Shown piece after piece: positions 53,140-63,988 of a DNA stretch of 64,000 nt. The stretch comes from Ideonella sp. (lineage in GTDB: Bacteria > Pseudomonadota > Gammaproteobacteria > Burkholderiales > Burkholderiaceae_C). Position 1 is the first letter of the stretch. Every line of letters begins with the position of its first letter. The stretch is taken from NCBI GenBank assembly GCA_015075165.1, contig JABTUY010000002.1:962382-1026381 (forward strand), given 5' to 3'. The translations under genes and the position numbers were made by a program. Below the pieces are notes generated by a model. It had not been told where the DNA came from. It saw nothing but the letters and a program-made list of their open reading frames with translations, and made no database searches.

Positions 53140-54546
53140 TCAGTAGGCGTTGCGGTCCAGAAAAACCAGGCCAATCGTACGCAGAATGATCTTCAGGTCA
53201 AGCAGGAGAGACCAGTTGCGCAGGTACTCCAGATCGAACTCGACCCGCGAGCGCATCTTCTCGAGCGTGTCGGTCTCGCCGCGCAAGCCGTTGACCTGCG
53301 CCCAGCCGGTGATGCCGGGGCGCACCTTGTGGCGCACCATGTAGGCCTTGATGATCTGGCGGTACTGCTCGTTGTGGGCCACCGCGTGCGGCCGCGGTCC
53401 GACGATGCTCATGCGGCCCTGGAGCACGTTGATGAACTGCGGCAGTTCGTCGAGCGACGTCTTGCGCAGGAAGGCACCGAAGCGGGTGATCCGCGCATCG
53501 TTCTTGGTGGCCTGCACGATCCGCGCGCCATTGTCCTGCGTCGTCATCGAGCGGAACTTGTAGACGGCAATCTCATCGCCGTACAGCCCGTTGCGCTTCT
53601 GACGGAAGATGATCGGGCCCGGCGAGCTGAGCTTCACGCCGATCGCGATGGCCAGCATCAGCGGCGACACCAGCGTCAGGATGATCGACGCCAGCACCAC
53701 ATCGCTCGCGCGCTTGGCCAGCTCGTTGATGCCGGTGAACGGCGTTTCGCAGATGCCCACCACCGGCAGGCCGTTCATGTCGTGCAGGCGACCCTGGATG
53801 ATGCCGATGCCCAGCAGGTTCGGCACGAAGAAGATCGACGCCGTGGTCTCCTGGATGCGCCCGAGCAGGTCGGCGATGCGCGGATGCGACAGCGGCAGGG
53901 AGATGTAGACCTCCTTGACCCCATGCGCGCGGATGTAGCCGGCGATGTCGTCCAGGCCGCCGAGCAGCTTGGCGCTGGCATCGGCGTGCAGGCGGTTGTC
54001 GGTGCGGTCGTCGAACCAGCCGAGGAACTGGGCGTTGCGGTCGCGTTGCTGCAACGCCTGCGCCGCGGCCACGCCCAGGGGGCCGCCGCCCACCATCACG
54101 GCCGTGCGCTGGGCGACCGATTGCGCCGCCTGCTTGCGCAGCACGGCGCGGCCGATCGCCACCGCTTGCCATTGCAGGGCCGGGGTCAGCAGCGCCCAGG
54201 CGGCGATGACTTCGGGCTGGAAGTAGCGCAGGCTGTCGGTCAGGTAACCGCACAGCGCCAGGCCACCGACGAGCGCCGACCACGGCAGGGCGATGTCGAC
54301 CGCCAGCGAACGCTCGGTGTTCTCGAAGCGGTTGCGGCCCGGGAACGTGAAGGCCACGAGCAGCAGGCACAACACCCAGTCGGCGTAGCGCACCGTCTGA
54401 TTGAAGAAGACCGCTGCCAGCAGGTAGACCGCGACGGTCAGGGCCGGATCCATCAGCGCCGCGATCAACGATGTCACCGGCCGCGGGGCGCTGTAGAAGG
54501 CCCGCTGTTCCCTGCGATGGAGGGTGGACGAAAGGTGGGTTCTCAT
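53140..54546 (-). CDS. epsB: Undecaprenyl-phosphate sugar phosphotransferase (WcaJ/EpsB-like)
   Basis: This 468-residue initiating enzyme transfers sugar-1-phosphate (probably glucose-1-P) to undecaprenyl phosphate. It has an N-terminal membrane region with four hydrophobic segments, a Rossmann-like CoA-binding-type domain (TAVMVGGGPLGVAAAQAL) and a fifth hydrophobic segment (LASIILTLVSPLMLAIAI). The C-terminal catalytic bacterial-transferase domain contains GPIIFRQKRNGLYG, YKFRSMT, RITRFGAFLRKTSLDELPQFINVLQG and MSIVGPRPHA. Start ATG 54546 is chosen because it gives the normal family N-terminus. Confidence 0.93.
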   Translation of the reverse strand: MRTHLSSTLHRREQRAFYSAPRPVTSLIAALMDPALTVAVYLLAAVFFNQTVRYADWVLCLLLVAFTFPGRNRFENTERSLAVDIALPWSALVGGLALCGYLTDSLRYFQPEVIAAWALLTPALQWQAVAIGRAVLRKQAAQSVAQRTAVMVGGGPLGVAAAQALQQRDRNAQFLGWFDDRTDNRLHADASAKLLGGLDDIAGYIRAHGVKEVYISLPLSHPRIADLLGRIQETTASIFFVPNLLGIGIIQGRLHDMNGLPVVGICETPFTGINELAKRASDVVLASIILTLVSPLMLAIAIGVKLSSPGPIIFRQKRNGLYGDEIAVYKFRSMTTQDNGARIVQATKNDARITRFGAFLRKTSLDELPQFINVLQGRMSIVGPRPHAVAHNEQYRQIIKAYMVRHKVRPGITGWAQVNGLRGETDTLEKMRSRVEFDLEYLRNWSLLLDLKIILRTIGLVFLDRNAY

Positions 54547-54663
54547 TCTTGTGGGAAAGCTGCTCGCGACGGTTGCCGACGGAGGCAATTTTCCCCAAGG
54601 TGGCCGTTGTCGCCGACCCTCCGACTGGGGGGTGGCGGTCAGCCCGGATGCGGGCGCCGGGGT

Positions 54664-56820
54664 TCAGCGCGCCGTCAGGCCGGTGCTCGACGAGCGAGCC
54701 TGCCCGGCCGGCGCCGGCGAGGGCAGCCAGCGCCGCAGGTGATCGATCAGCCGCGCGGCCGCTGCGCCGCTGGTGTCGTCGACCACCTCGTCGTCGGCGC
54801 GGCCGCGCTCGAGGATCTCGTGCAGCGCGCGGATGCACGACACCGAGTCGCAGGGGATCTTGGCGATCACCCCGCCGGGTGCGCCGGTGGGCACCTCGCC
54901 GCCTGGGTAGAGCACGATGCTGGGGATGTCCAGGCAATCGGCTTCCTCGACCAGCGCCCACGCGGGTCCGGTGATCAGGCAGGTCGCGCCACGGATCAGG
55001 CCCAATTCCGCCCCGTAGCCGGTGGCGGGGATCAGCACGACGCCGGAGCGCTGCAGCAGCGCATCGGCCTTGCCGGCGGCGATCGCCTGGGCGGTCGTTT
55101 CGGTGACCGGCCAGACGACGAGCGTCTCCTTGCCGAGATCGCGCGCGACACGGGCCACCTTGGGCAGGTCGGCCACGGTCAGGTCGCGCTCGTCGACCTG
55201 CGCGCTGACGAAGACGAAACCCCTCAGCGCGCGCCGCATCTGGTCGCGCGACAGGCCCATCGCCTTCAGGATCTCCGACACCGGCTGCATGCCCGACAGC
55301 GTGTGCCGCAGCCCGTCGGTCAACAGGTTGCCGATGCAGACCATGCGGTCCGACGCGATGCCCTCGCGGTACAGCGTGTAATGGGTCTTCAGCATCGGCG
55401 TGTACAACACCTCCGACATGCGATCGATCAGCACGGCGTTGAGGTCGCAGCTGAGCGTCTGCATGTCGCGGCGCTGGCCGGCGCCGAGGCGCGCCACCGG
55501 AATGCCGCGCTTGCTGGCGAGGTACACGCAAGGCAGCACGGCGTCACCCGAGCCGCTGGACAGCACCGCGCACGGTGCCAGCTCGTCGAGCAACTCGCCG
55601 AAGCGCAGCGTGACGGCGGCGATGCGATCGCCGACGGGCCCTTGGTCGACGCCGAGGTGCATCTCCAGCGCCACCGTGCTGATCAGGTCCTGCGGCAGTT
55701 GATCGGCCTGCAGCGATGCCACCGTGCCGGGATTGGCCAGCACGATCGGCGGGCTCGCCCCGGCCGCCTGCATCGCCTGCGCCAGGGTGGCGAACTTCAG
55801 GTACTCGAGCGGCGAGTCGGCAATGCAGACCAGCGGATGCGCTGGTGCCGCCGCATTGGCATGCGCGCGCGACACCCGCTGGATCGGCGTTGCCAGGCCC
55901 GCCTGCGGCTGCAGCAGGGCGGCGGCAGCCGTCGATGCAACTCCCGCGTCCTGCCGCGAGGGTGCTGCCGCGGCCGCCTCGGGTGCGGCCGGTGCGGGCA
56001 GTGGGCTACCGGTTTCGCGCGACAGTTCGCGTGCCGTGGCGTCGGCGAGCTGCGGCGTGATCTGGGTGATGTCGCCCAGGTAGGCCGACAGCAGCAGCCG
56101 GTTGCACAGCAGGTTGATCTTGCGCGGAATGCCGCCGGTCTGTCGGAAGATGACATCGAACACGCCGTCGTCGAACGCCGGATTGGCGTCCCACCCGACA
56201 TGCCGCAGCCGATGCTCGATGTAGTCGCGCGTCTCGGGCGCCGTCAGCGGACCCAGGTGGCACGACGCGATCACGCGCTGCCGCAGCTGCTCCATCGAGC
56301 GCGATTCGAGCTGCTTGCGCAGCTCGGGCTGGCCGACCAGGAAGCTCTGCAGCAGCGCGTGGTTGCCGACCTGGAAGTTCGACAGCATGCGCAGCTCTTC
56401 GATCGCCTCGGGCCCCAGGTTCTGCGCCTCGTCGACGATCAGCAGCGCGCGCCGGCGCGACACGGCCACCTCGCACAGGAACTTCTCGAGTTCGGCCAGC
56501 AACTGGGCCTTGGAGCCGCTGGGCACCGGCACGCCGAACGCGGTGAGGATCGACTGCAACAACTCGCCCGACTGCAGCTGCGTGTTGAGCACCTGCGCGG
56601 CGACAACCTCGTCGCTGTTCAACTGCTCCAGCAGCGTTCGCACCAGTGTGGTCTTGCCCGCGCCGATGTCGCCCGTGACGACGATGAATCCTTCGCCCTG
56701 GTGCACGCCGAACCGCAGGTACGACATCACGTTGCTGTGCCCCTGGCTGCCGAAGTAGAAGGCAGGGTCGGGGTTCAGCTGGAAGGGCGAGCCGGTGAAG
56801 CCGAAGTGTGATTCGTACAT
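54664..56820 (-). CDS. Fusion of an ExeA-type AAA ATPase with a degenerate UDP-GlcNAc 2-epimerase domain
   Basis: A 718-residue protein. Residues 1-265 match the XrtA/PEP-CTERM-associated secretion ATPase (MYESHFGFTGSPFQLNPDP; Walker A GDIGAGKTT at 50-58; Walker B LLIVDEAQN at 126-134; GGIPRKINLLCN). After an Ala/Pro linker (about 268-325), residues 329-710 follow UDP-GlcNAc 2-epimerase: a start like SPLEYLKFATLAQAM, then VARLGAGQRRDMQ, DLNAVLIDRMSEVLYTP, VCIGNLLTDGL and SIVLYPGGEVPTG. Active-site residues kept in the true WecB at 59780 are lost here: Glu of VEAG is Gly, EINR becomes DLNA, and the MHRPAN His is absent. A sensor role for sugar nucleotides is inferred. The ATPase part looks functional. 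Confidence 0.85.
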   Translation of the reverse strand: MYESHFGFTGSPFQLNPDPAFYFGSQGHSNVMSYLRFGVHQGEGFIVVTGDIGAGKTTLVRTLLEQLNSDEVVAAQVLNTQLQSGELLQSILTAFGVPVPSGSKAQLLAELEKFLCEVAVSRRRALLIVDEAQNLGPEAIEELRMLSNFQVGNHALLQSFLVGQPELRKQLESRSMEQLRQRVIASCHLGPLTAPETRDYIEHRLRHVGWDANPAFDDGVFDVIFRQTGGIPRKINLLCNRLLLSAYLGDITQITPQLADATARELSRETGSPLPAPAAPEAAAAAPSRQDAGVASTAAAALLQPQAGLATPIQRVSRAHANAAAPAHPLVCIADSPLEYLKFATLAQAMQAAGASPPIVLANPGTVASLQADQLPQDLISTVALEMHLGVDQGPVGDRIAAVTLRFGELLDELAPCAVLSSGSGDAVLPCVYLASKRGIPVARLGAGQRRDMQTLSCDLNAVLIDRMSEVLYTPMLKTHYTLYREGIASDRMVCIGNLLTDGLRHTLSGMQPVSEILKAMGLSRDQMRRALRGFVFVSAQVDERDLTVADLPKVARVARDLGKETLVVWPVTETTAQAIAAGKADALLQRSGVVLIPATGYGAELGLIRGATCLITGPAWALVEEADCLDIPSIVLYPGGEVPTGAPGGVIAKIPCDSVSCIRALHEILERGRADDEVVDDTSGAAAARLIDHLRRWLPSPAPAGQARSSSTGLTAR

Positions 56821-57463
56821 GGCCGATGCGGGTGGGCCTGGAGTTCACGCCCGACGGATTCTCCCCGAAACGGCGCGACGCCAAGCTGCCGATTCCCCCA
56901 ACCGCAGGGGATCGGACACGGGCGCGCGCCGACTGCACCGCGCGTTGCAAAACGTATGTGTCGGCACGTCGTGGCGCCGGTGTGCTGTGTCTGGCAGCGC
57001 GGAACTGTCGGGGCGCAGGCCGTTCCAATGCCGTCCACCCGCTTGGGTGATGCGAGCGCGGATCTGTGACACCAGAATACCGGCCCGAAACATCGGCACG
57101 GAAAGCATCGGAAGTGGCAAGCAACCCCTCGAGCCTGCGTGACAGCACGCAACCGACCGCGTCGGCGACCGACCTGCAAGCAGACTCGACCGCGTGGCAC
57201 GCCACGCTCGAGGCGGCGTCTCGCGTACTCCGGTTCCATGCCAGCGAGTTTGCGGCGCTCGATTCTTCGAATGCACCGGGGGATGGTCGGGTGACCGAAG
57301 GGGCGCCCGACGACGATTCGATGCGCGTGCGCGCCTGACGTCGTCGCGCGACCCGCGAGCGCCGCCGCCTCGCCACCGCATCTCGGTGTGTCGCGAGCCG
57401 ACCCATCGAAAACGGATTCAGAGAGAATCGGCTTCGACGATCGAAGCAGCAGGGAGTGCAATC
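56821..57463. other. Divergent intergenic region
   Basis: The 643-bp region between the ATPase fusion (minus) and the UDP-sugar dehydrogenase (plus) should contain promoters for both blocks. The only structure I can name is the hairpin at 57431-57447. Open frames on both strands (for example 57066-57338) have no family features and are probably spurious. No RNA gene or repeat was recognised. Confidence 0.5.
57431..57447 (+). promoter_or_regulatory. Hairpin just before the dehydrogenase ribosome site
   Basis: GCTTCGA (57431-57437) and TCGAAGC (57441-57447) form a 7-bp stem with a 3-nt loop, five bases before the GGGAG ribosome site at 57452. It could stabilise the mRNA end or act as an operator. 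No function shown. Confidence 0.35.
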
Positions 57464-58744
<1,281 letters not shown>

Positions 58745-58751
58745 CGAGCCG

Positions 58752-59777
<1,026 letters not shown>

Positions 59778-59779
59778 CG

Positions 59780-60925
59780 ATGGGCGCGATGATGGAACCC
59801 GTGGCCGGCCCGCTGATCGACATCATCGCCGGCGCGCGCCCCAACTTCATGAAGATCGCGCCGATCATCCGCGCGATCGAGGCGCGGCGGCAGCGCGGCA
59901 GCACGCTGCGCTGGCGCCTGGTGCACACCGGCCAGCACTACGACGCGCGCATGTCGGCTGATTTCTTCGAGCAGCTGCACATCCCCGAGCCGCACGTCAA
60001 CCTCGAGGTCGGCTCCGGCACGCAGGCCGAGCAGACCGCCGGCATCATGGTGCGCTACGAGCAGCTGCTGCTGCGCTCGCCCAGCCAGTTGTGCTTGGTG
60101 GTGGGCGACGTGACGTCGACGATGGCCTGCGCCATCGTCGCGCAGAAGCTGTGCATTCCGGTGGCGCACGTCGAGGCCGGCATCCGCTCGGGCGACTGGA
60201 GCATGCCCGAGGAGATCAACCGTCTCGTGGCCGACGCGATCACGAGCTACTTCTTCACCACCAGCGAAGTGGCCAATGCCAACCTGCGCAAGGCCGGCAT
60301 CGCCGACGAGCGCATCTTTTTCGTCGGCAACACGATGATCGACACGTTGCTGGCCAACCTGTCGCGGCTGCGGCCGCCGGCGTTCTGGCAGCAGCACGCG
60401 CTGGTGCCCGGCGGGTATTTCGTGATGACGATGCACCGGCCGGCCAACGTCGACACGGCGGAGGGCTTTCGCGCGGTGCTGGCGGCGATCGCCGCGGCGG
60501 TGCGCGGCATGAAGGTGGTGTTCCCGGTGCACCCGCGCACCGCGAAGACGCTGGCCGCGGTGGGTGCGCTGCCGCCGAACCTGATCGTCGTCGAGCCGCA
60601 GCCGTACCTGGAGTTCAATTACCTGGTGCGGCACGCGAAGGCGGTGATCACCGACTCCGGCGGCGTCACCGAGGAGACCACGGTGCTCGGCATTCCGTGC
60701 GTGACGATGCGCAACAGCACCGAGCGGCCCGAGACCGTGACCGTCGGCACCAACGAGCTGATCGGCACCGACCCGGCCAAGCTCGAGCCCGCGTTCGACA
60801 CGCTGTTCGCCGGGCGGTGGAAGAAGGGCGCGATCCCCGCGCTCTGGGACGGCCGCACCGGCGAGCGCATCGCCGCCGAACTCGAGCGCCTGCTGAAGGC
60901 AGGCGCCGGCGTATCAGCCGGCTGA
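59780..60925 (+). CDS. wecB: UDP-N-acetylglucosamine 2-epimerase (non-hydrolysing)
   Basis: A 381-residue epimerase converting UDP-GlcNAc to UDP-ManNAc. Active-site blocks are complete: IAGARPNFMKIAPIIRAIE, VVGDVTSTMACAIVAQKL, VAHVEAGIRSGDWSMPEEINR, GNTMIDTLLANL, MTMHRPANVDT and TDSGGVTEETTVLGIPCVTMRNSTERPET. It starts three bases after the epimerase stop. The end overlaps the convergent manC stop by 12 bases. It is the active counterpart of the degenerate domain in the ATPase fusion at 54664. Confidence 0.95.
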   Translation: MGAMMEPVAGPLIDIIAGARPNFMKIAPIIRAIEARRQRGSTLRWRLVHTGQHYDARMSADFFEQLHIPEPHVNLEVGSGTQAEQTAGIMVRYEQLLLRSPSQLCLVVGDVTSTMACAIVAQKLCIPVAHVEAGIRSGDWSMPEEINRLVADAITSYFFTTSEVANANLRKAGIADERIFFVGNTMIDTLLANLSRLRPPAFWQQHALVPGGYFVMTMHRPANVDTAEGFRAVLAAIAAAVRGMKVVFPVHPRTAKTLAAVGALPPNLIVVEPQPYLEFNYLVRHAKAVITDSGGVTEETTVLGIPCVTMRNSTERPETVTVGTNELIGTDPAKLEPAFDTLFAGRWKKGAIPALWDGRTGERIAAELERLLKAGAGVSAG

Positions 60926-62362
60926 ATCCGTGCGCCCGTAGCTGTCTTCGAAGCGCACGATGTCGTCCTCGCCGAGGTACGACCCCGACTGCACCTCGAT
61001 GATCTCCAGCGGCACCTTGCCCGGGTTGGCCAGCCGGTGCACTTCGCCGAGCGGGATGTAGGTGCTCTGGTTCTCGCTGAGCATCAGCTTGCGCTCGCCG
61101 CAGGTGACCTCGGCGGTGCCCTGCACCACGATCCAGTGCTCGGCACGGTGGTGGTGCATCTGCAGGCTCAGCGAGGCACCGGGCTTGACCATGATGCGCT
61201 TGACCTGGAAGCGGCTGCCGCTGTCGATGCTGTCGTACCAGCCCCACGGGCGGTGCACCTTGCGGTGCAGGTTCTTCTCGTCGCGGCCGTCGGCCGCCAG
61301 CCGCTCGACGATGCGCTTGACGTCCTGGCTGCGTTCGCGGCTGCTGACCAGCACGGCGTCGGGCGTTTCCACCACCACCGCGCCATGCAGTCCCACGGCG
61401 GCCACCAGCCGGCTGCTGGCATGCACCAGCGTGTCGCGGCAGTCGTCGACCAGCACGTCACCCATCGTCGCGTTGCCGGCGGCATCTTTCGGCAGCATCT
61501 GCCACACCGCGTCCCAGGCGCCGAGGTCGTTCCAGCCGGCGTCGAGCGGCACCACCTGCATGTCCAGGCCCGAGCCGGGGCAGCGCTCCATCACCGCGTA
61601 GTCGATCGACTCCGCGCGCACGCGCGCGAACGCGTCGCGTGCCGGCCGCACGAAGCCGGCATCGCGCGTGCGGCCCTGCCACGCCAGTCGCGTGGCGCCC
61701 GCGATGTCGGCAGCAAAGCGCTCGAGCGCGGCCAGCCAGACCGAAGCCTTCAGCACGAAGATGCCGGCGTTCCACAGGTAGCTGCCTTCGCGCAGGTAGC
61801 GCTGCGCGGTGGCGAGGTCGGGCTTCTCGACGAAGGCGCGCACGGCGGCCGAGTCTGCGCCCGACGCGGCATGGATGTAACCGTAGCCCGTCTCGGGGCG
61901 CGTTGGCACGACGCCGAGCGTGACGATCGCGCCGGCCTCGGCCAGCGCCACCGCGCGGCGCATCGCGGCGGTGAAGGCCGCGCCATCGGCCACGGTCTGG
62001 TCGGCCGGGGTCATCGCCAGCACCGGGTCACCGCCGCCGTCGAGTGCCGCCAGCGCCGCCAGCGTCAGTGCGGGGGCCGTGTTGCGGCCCGCAGGCTCGA
62101 GCAGCAGCGCCGACGCGACGATGCCCAGCTCGCGCAGCTGCTCCAGCAGCAGAAAGCGGTGCTCCTCGTTGCCTACCACCAGCGGCGGCGCCGCCTGGAT
62201 TGCGTCGTTGCCGATCGCGGCCAGCCGCTGCACGGCCTGCTGGAACAGGCTGGAGCGCCCGTCGAGCGCGAGAAACTGCTTCGGAAACCCCGCGCGCGAC
62301 AGCGGCCACAGCCGCGTGCCGCTGCCGCCCGCCATCACGACGGGCTGCAAGGAGATGGTCAT
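60914..62362 (-). CDS. manC: Mannose-1-phosphate guanylyltransferase/mannose-6-phosphate isomerase
   Basis: A 482-residue bifunctional enzyme making GDP-mannose. The N-terminal nucleotidyltransferase domain has VVMAGGSGTRLWPLSRAGFPKQFL and FVEKPDLATAQRYL. The C-terminal cupin isomerase domain has RPWGWYDSIDSGSRFQVKRIMVKPGASLSLQMHHHRAEHWIVVQGTAEV. Length is normal for AlgA/ManC/CpsB. The start ATG 62362 overlaps the galE stop (ATGA), so the two genes form one unit. GDP-mannose is a likely component of the repeat unit or precursor of deoxy sugars. Confidence 0.95.
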   Translation of the reverse strand: MTISLQPVVMAGGSGTRLWPLSRAGFPKQFLALDGRSSLFQQAVQRLAAIGNDAIQAAPPLVVGNEEHRFLLLEQLRELGIVASALLLEPAGRNTAPALTLAALAALDGGGDPVLAMTPADQTVADGAAFTAAMRRAVALAEAGAIVTLGVVPTRPETGYGYIHAASGADSAAVRAFVEKPDLATAQRYLREGSYLWNAGIFVLKASVWLAALERFAADIAGATRLAWQGRTRDAGFVRPARDAFARVRAESIDYAVMERCPGSGLDMQVVPLDAGWNDLGAWDAVWQMLPKDAAGNATMGDVLVDDCRDTLVHASSRLVAAVGLHGAVVVETPDAVLVSSRERSQDVKRIVERLAADGRDEKNLHRKVHRPWGWYDSIDSGSRFQVKRIMVKPGASLSLQMHHHRAEHWIVVQGTAEVTCGERKLMLSENQSTYIPLGEVHRLANPGKVPLEIIEVQSGSYLGEDDIVRFEDSYGRTDSAG

Positions 62363-63399
62363 GTCGAACCCTGGCTCGTGAACCCGGCCGGATTGTCGCG
62401 CTGCCAGCGCCAGGCATCGGCACACATCGCGTCGAGCCCGCGGCTGGCGCGCCAGCCGAGCAGGCGCTGCGCCTGCGACGCGTCGGCGTAGCACGCGGCC
62501 ACATCGCCCGGGCGGCGCGCGACAATGCGGTACGGCACGGCACGGCCGCTGGCGGCCTCGAACGCCTTCACCATCTGCAGCACGCTGTAGCCTTGCCCGG
62601 TGCCGAGGTTCACGGTGTGCGAGGCGCCGCCGCCGAGCAGGCTGCGCAGCGCCGCGACGTGCCCTTCGGCCAGGTCCATCACGTGGATGTAGTCGCGCAC
62701 GCCGGTGCCGTCGGGCGTGTCGTAGTCGCTGCCGAACACCTGCAACGCCTCGCGCGCGCCGACGGCCACCTGGGCCACATAGGGCATCAGGTTGTTCGGC
62801 ACGCCGCTGGGGTGCTCGCCGATGCGACCGCTCGGGTGCGCGCCCACCGGGTTGAAGTAGCGCAGCGTCGAGATGCGCCAGCCCGGGTCGCAGCGCTCGA
62901 GCTCGCGCAGCAACTGCTCGCCGATCAGCTTGGTGGTGCCGTAGGGGTTGGTGGCTGCCAGCGGCGCGTCCTCGCGGATCGGCAGCGATTCGGGCTGACC
63001 GTAGACGGTGGCCGACGAGCTGAACACCAGCCGCTTCACGCCGCGCTCTTGCAGCACCTGTGCCAGACACACCAGGCCGCCGATGTTGTTGCGGTAGTAC
63101 TCGAGCGGCCGCTGCACCGATTCGCCCACCGCCTTGTGGGCCGCGAAGTGCACCACCGCGTCGATCGGGTGCCGCGCCAGCGCCGCGGCCAGCGCTGCAG
63201 GATCGGTGACGTCCGCGCGCTCGAACACAGGTGGTGTGCCCATCAGTTCGCCCAAGCGCTCGAGCACCACCGGCGAGCTGTTGGCGAAGCTGTCGAGGCC
63301 CACCACGCGGCAGCCGGCGGCGTGCAATGCGAGCCAGGTGTGCGACCCGATGTAGCCGGTGGCGCCGGTGAGCAGGATGCAGGGCGAGTGGGAATTCAT
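62359..63399 (-). CDS. galE: UDP-glucose 4-epimerase
   Basis: A 346-residue GalE. Motifs are ILLTGATGYIGSHTWLALHAAG, VVHFAAHKAVGESVQRPLEYY, the Ser/Tyr/Lys set in FSSSATVYG and TNPYGTTKLIGEQ, and RYFNPVGAHPSGRIGEHPSGVPNNLMPYV with DGTGVRDYIHVMDLAEGHV. It interconverts UDP-glucose and UDP-galactose. Start ATG 63399 (MNSHSPCIL) fits the family length; longer in-frame starts add nothing conserved. It is transcribed away from ubiJ, with only 63 bp between them. Confidence 0.96.
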   Translation of the reverse strand: MNSHSPCILLTGATGYIGSHTWLALHAAGCRVVGLDSFANSSPVVLERLGELMGTPPVFERADVTDPAALAAALARHPIDAVVHFAAHKAVGESVQRPLEYYRNNIGGLVCLAQVLQERGVKRLVFSSSATVYGQPESLPIREDAPLAATNPYGTTKLIGEQLLRELERCDPGWRISTLRYFNPVGAHPSGRIGEHPSGVPNNLMPYVAQVAVGAREALQVFGSDYDTPDGTGVRDYIHVMDLAEGHVAALRSLLGGGASHTVNLGTGQGYSVLQMVKAFEAASGRAVPYRIVARRPGDVAACYADASQAQRLLGWRASRGLDAMCADAWRWQRDNPAGFTSQGST

Positions 63400-63462
63400 C
63401 TGTCGTGTCCGATCGAACGTGGGTGACGCCGGCGTGTGCGGGGCCGACACCTACAATGCGCC

Positions 63463-63978
63463 ATGCTGCAAGACCTGCAGGCGCTGTGGGTGAGCGCCGT
63501 GCTCGAGCGCCTGGTGCTGGTGATCAACCATGTGCTGGCGGCCGAACCGGCGGCGATGGCCAAGCTGGCGCCGCACAGCGGGCGCGTGATCGCATTCGAA
63601 GTGCAGCACTGGCCCGCATTGTTGCCGGTGCCGCCGCGCATCCGCTTGTGTGTCACCCCCCCGGGTCTGATGGAGTGGTGCGGGCCCGACGATAACGCGA
63701 CCGACGCCGACCTGCGAGTGCATGTCGATGCAACGCACCCGGCCGCGTTGTTCGCGAGTGCGCTCGCCGGCGAACCGCCGGCGCTGCAGATCGCCGGCGA
63801 TGCCGCGCTGGCCACCGACATGCAGTGGCTGGTCGACCACCTGCGCTGGGACGTCGAGGCCGATCTCGAGCGCGTGGCCGGCCCGGTGGTCGCCGCGCAA
63901 CTGGCGCGCCTGGGCCGCACACTGGCCGCCGGCCTGCGCGCTCTTGTGCGCCCGACGGGCGCTGCCGCGGCGCGTTGA
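63463..63978 (+). CDS. ubiJ: Ubiquinone biosynthesis accessory factor UbiJ
   Basis: A 171-residue SCP2-domain protein from ATG 63463 (MLQDLQALWVSAVLERLVLVINHVLAAEP). The N-terminal helix and LAPHSGRVIAFEVQHWPALLPVPPRIRLCVTPPGLMEW match UbiJ, the lipid-binding scaffold of the Ubi complex. FASALAGEPPALQIAGDAALATDMQWLVDHLRWDVEADLERVAGPVVAAQLARLG completes the SCP2/C-terminal helix pattern. In relatives ubiJ sits between ubiE and ubiB, so this marks the right border of the EPS insertion. The probable ubiB start is 10 bp downstream. Confidence 0.93.
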   Translation: MLQDLQALWVSAVLERLVLVINHVLAAEPAAMAKLAPHSGRVIAFEVQHWPALLPVPPRIRLCVTPPGLMEWCGPDDNATDADLRVHVDATHPAALFASALAGEPPALQIAGDAALATDMQWLVDHLRWDVEADLERVAGPVVAAQLARLGRTLAAGLRALVRPTGAAAAR

Positions 63979-63988
63979 GATCGGCGCG

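Noticed and set aside
57066..57338. 90-codon open frame in the divergent intergenic region.
   Set aside because: No recognisable family, no good ribosome site and composition typical of a random GC-rich frame.
57194..57463. In-frame extension of the UDP-sugar dehydrogenase.
   Set aside because: The family N-terminus begins at the TTG at 57464, which has a good ribosome site; the extension has no conserved residues.
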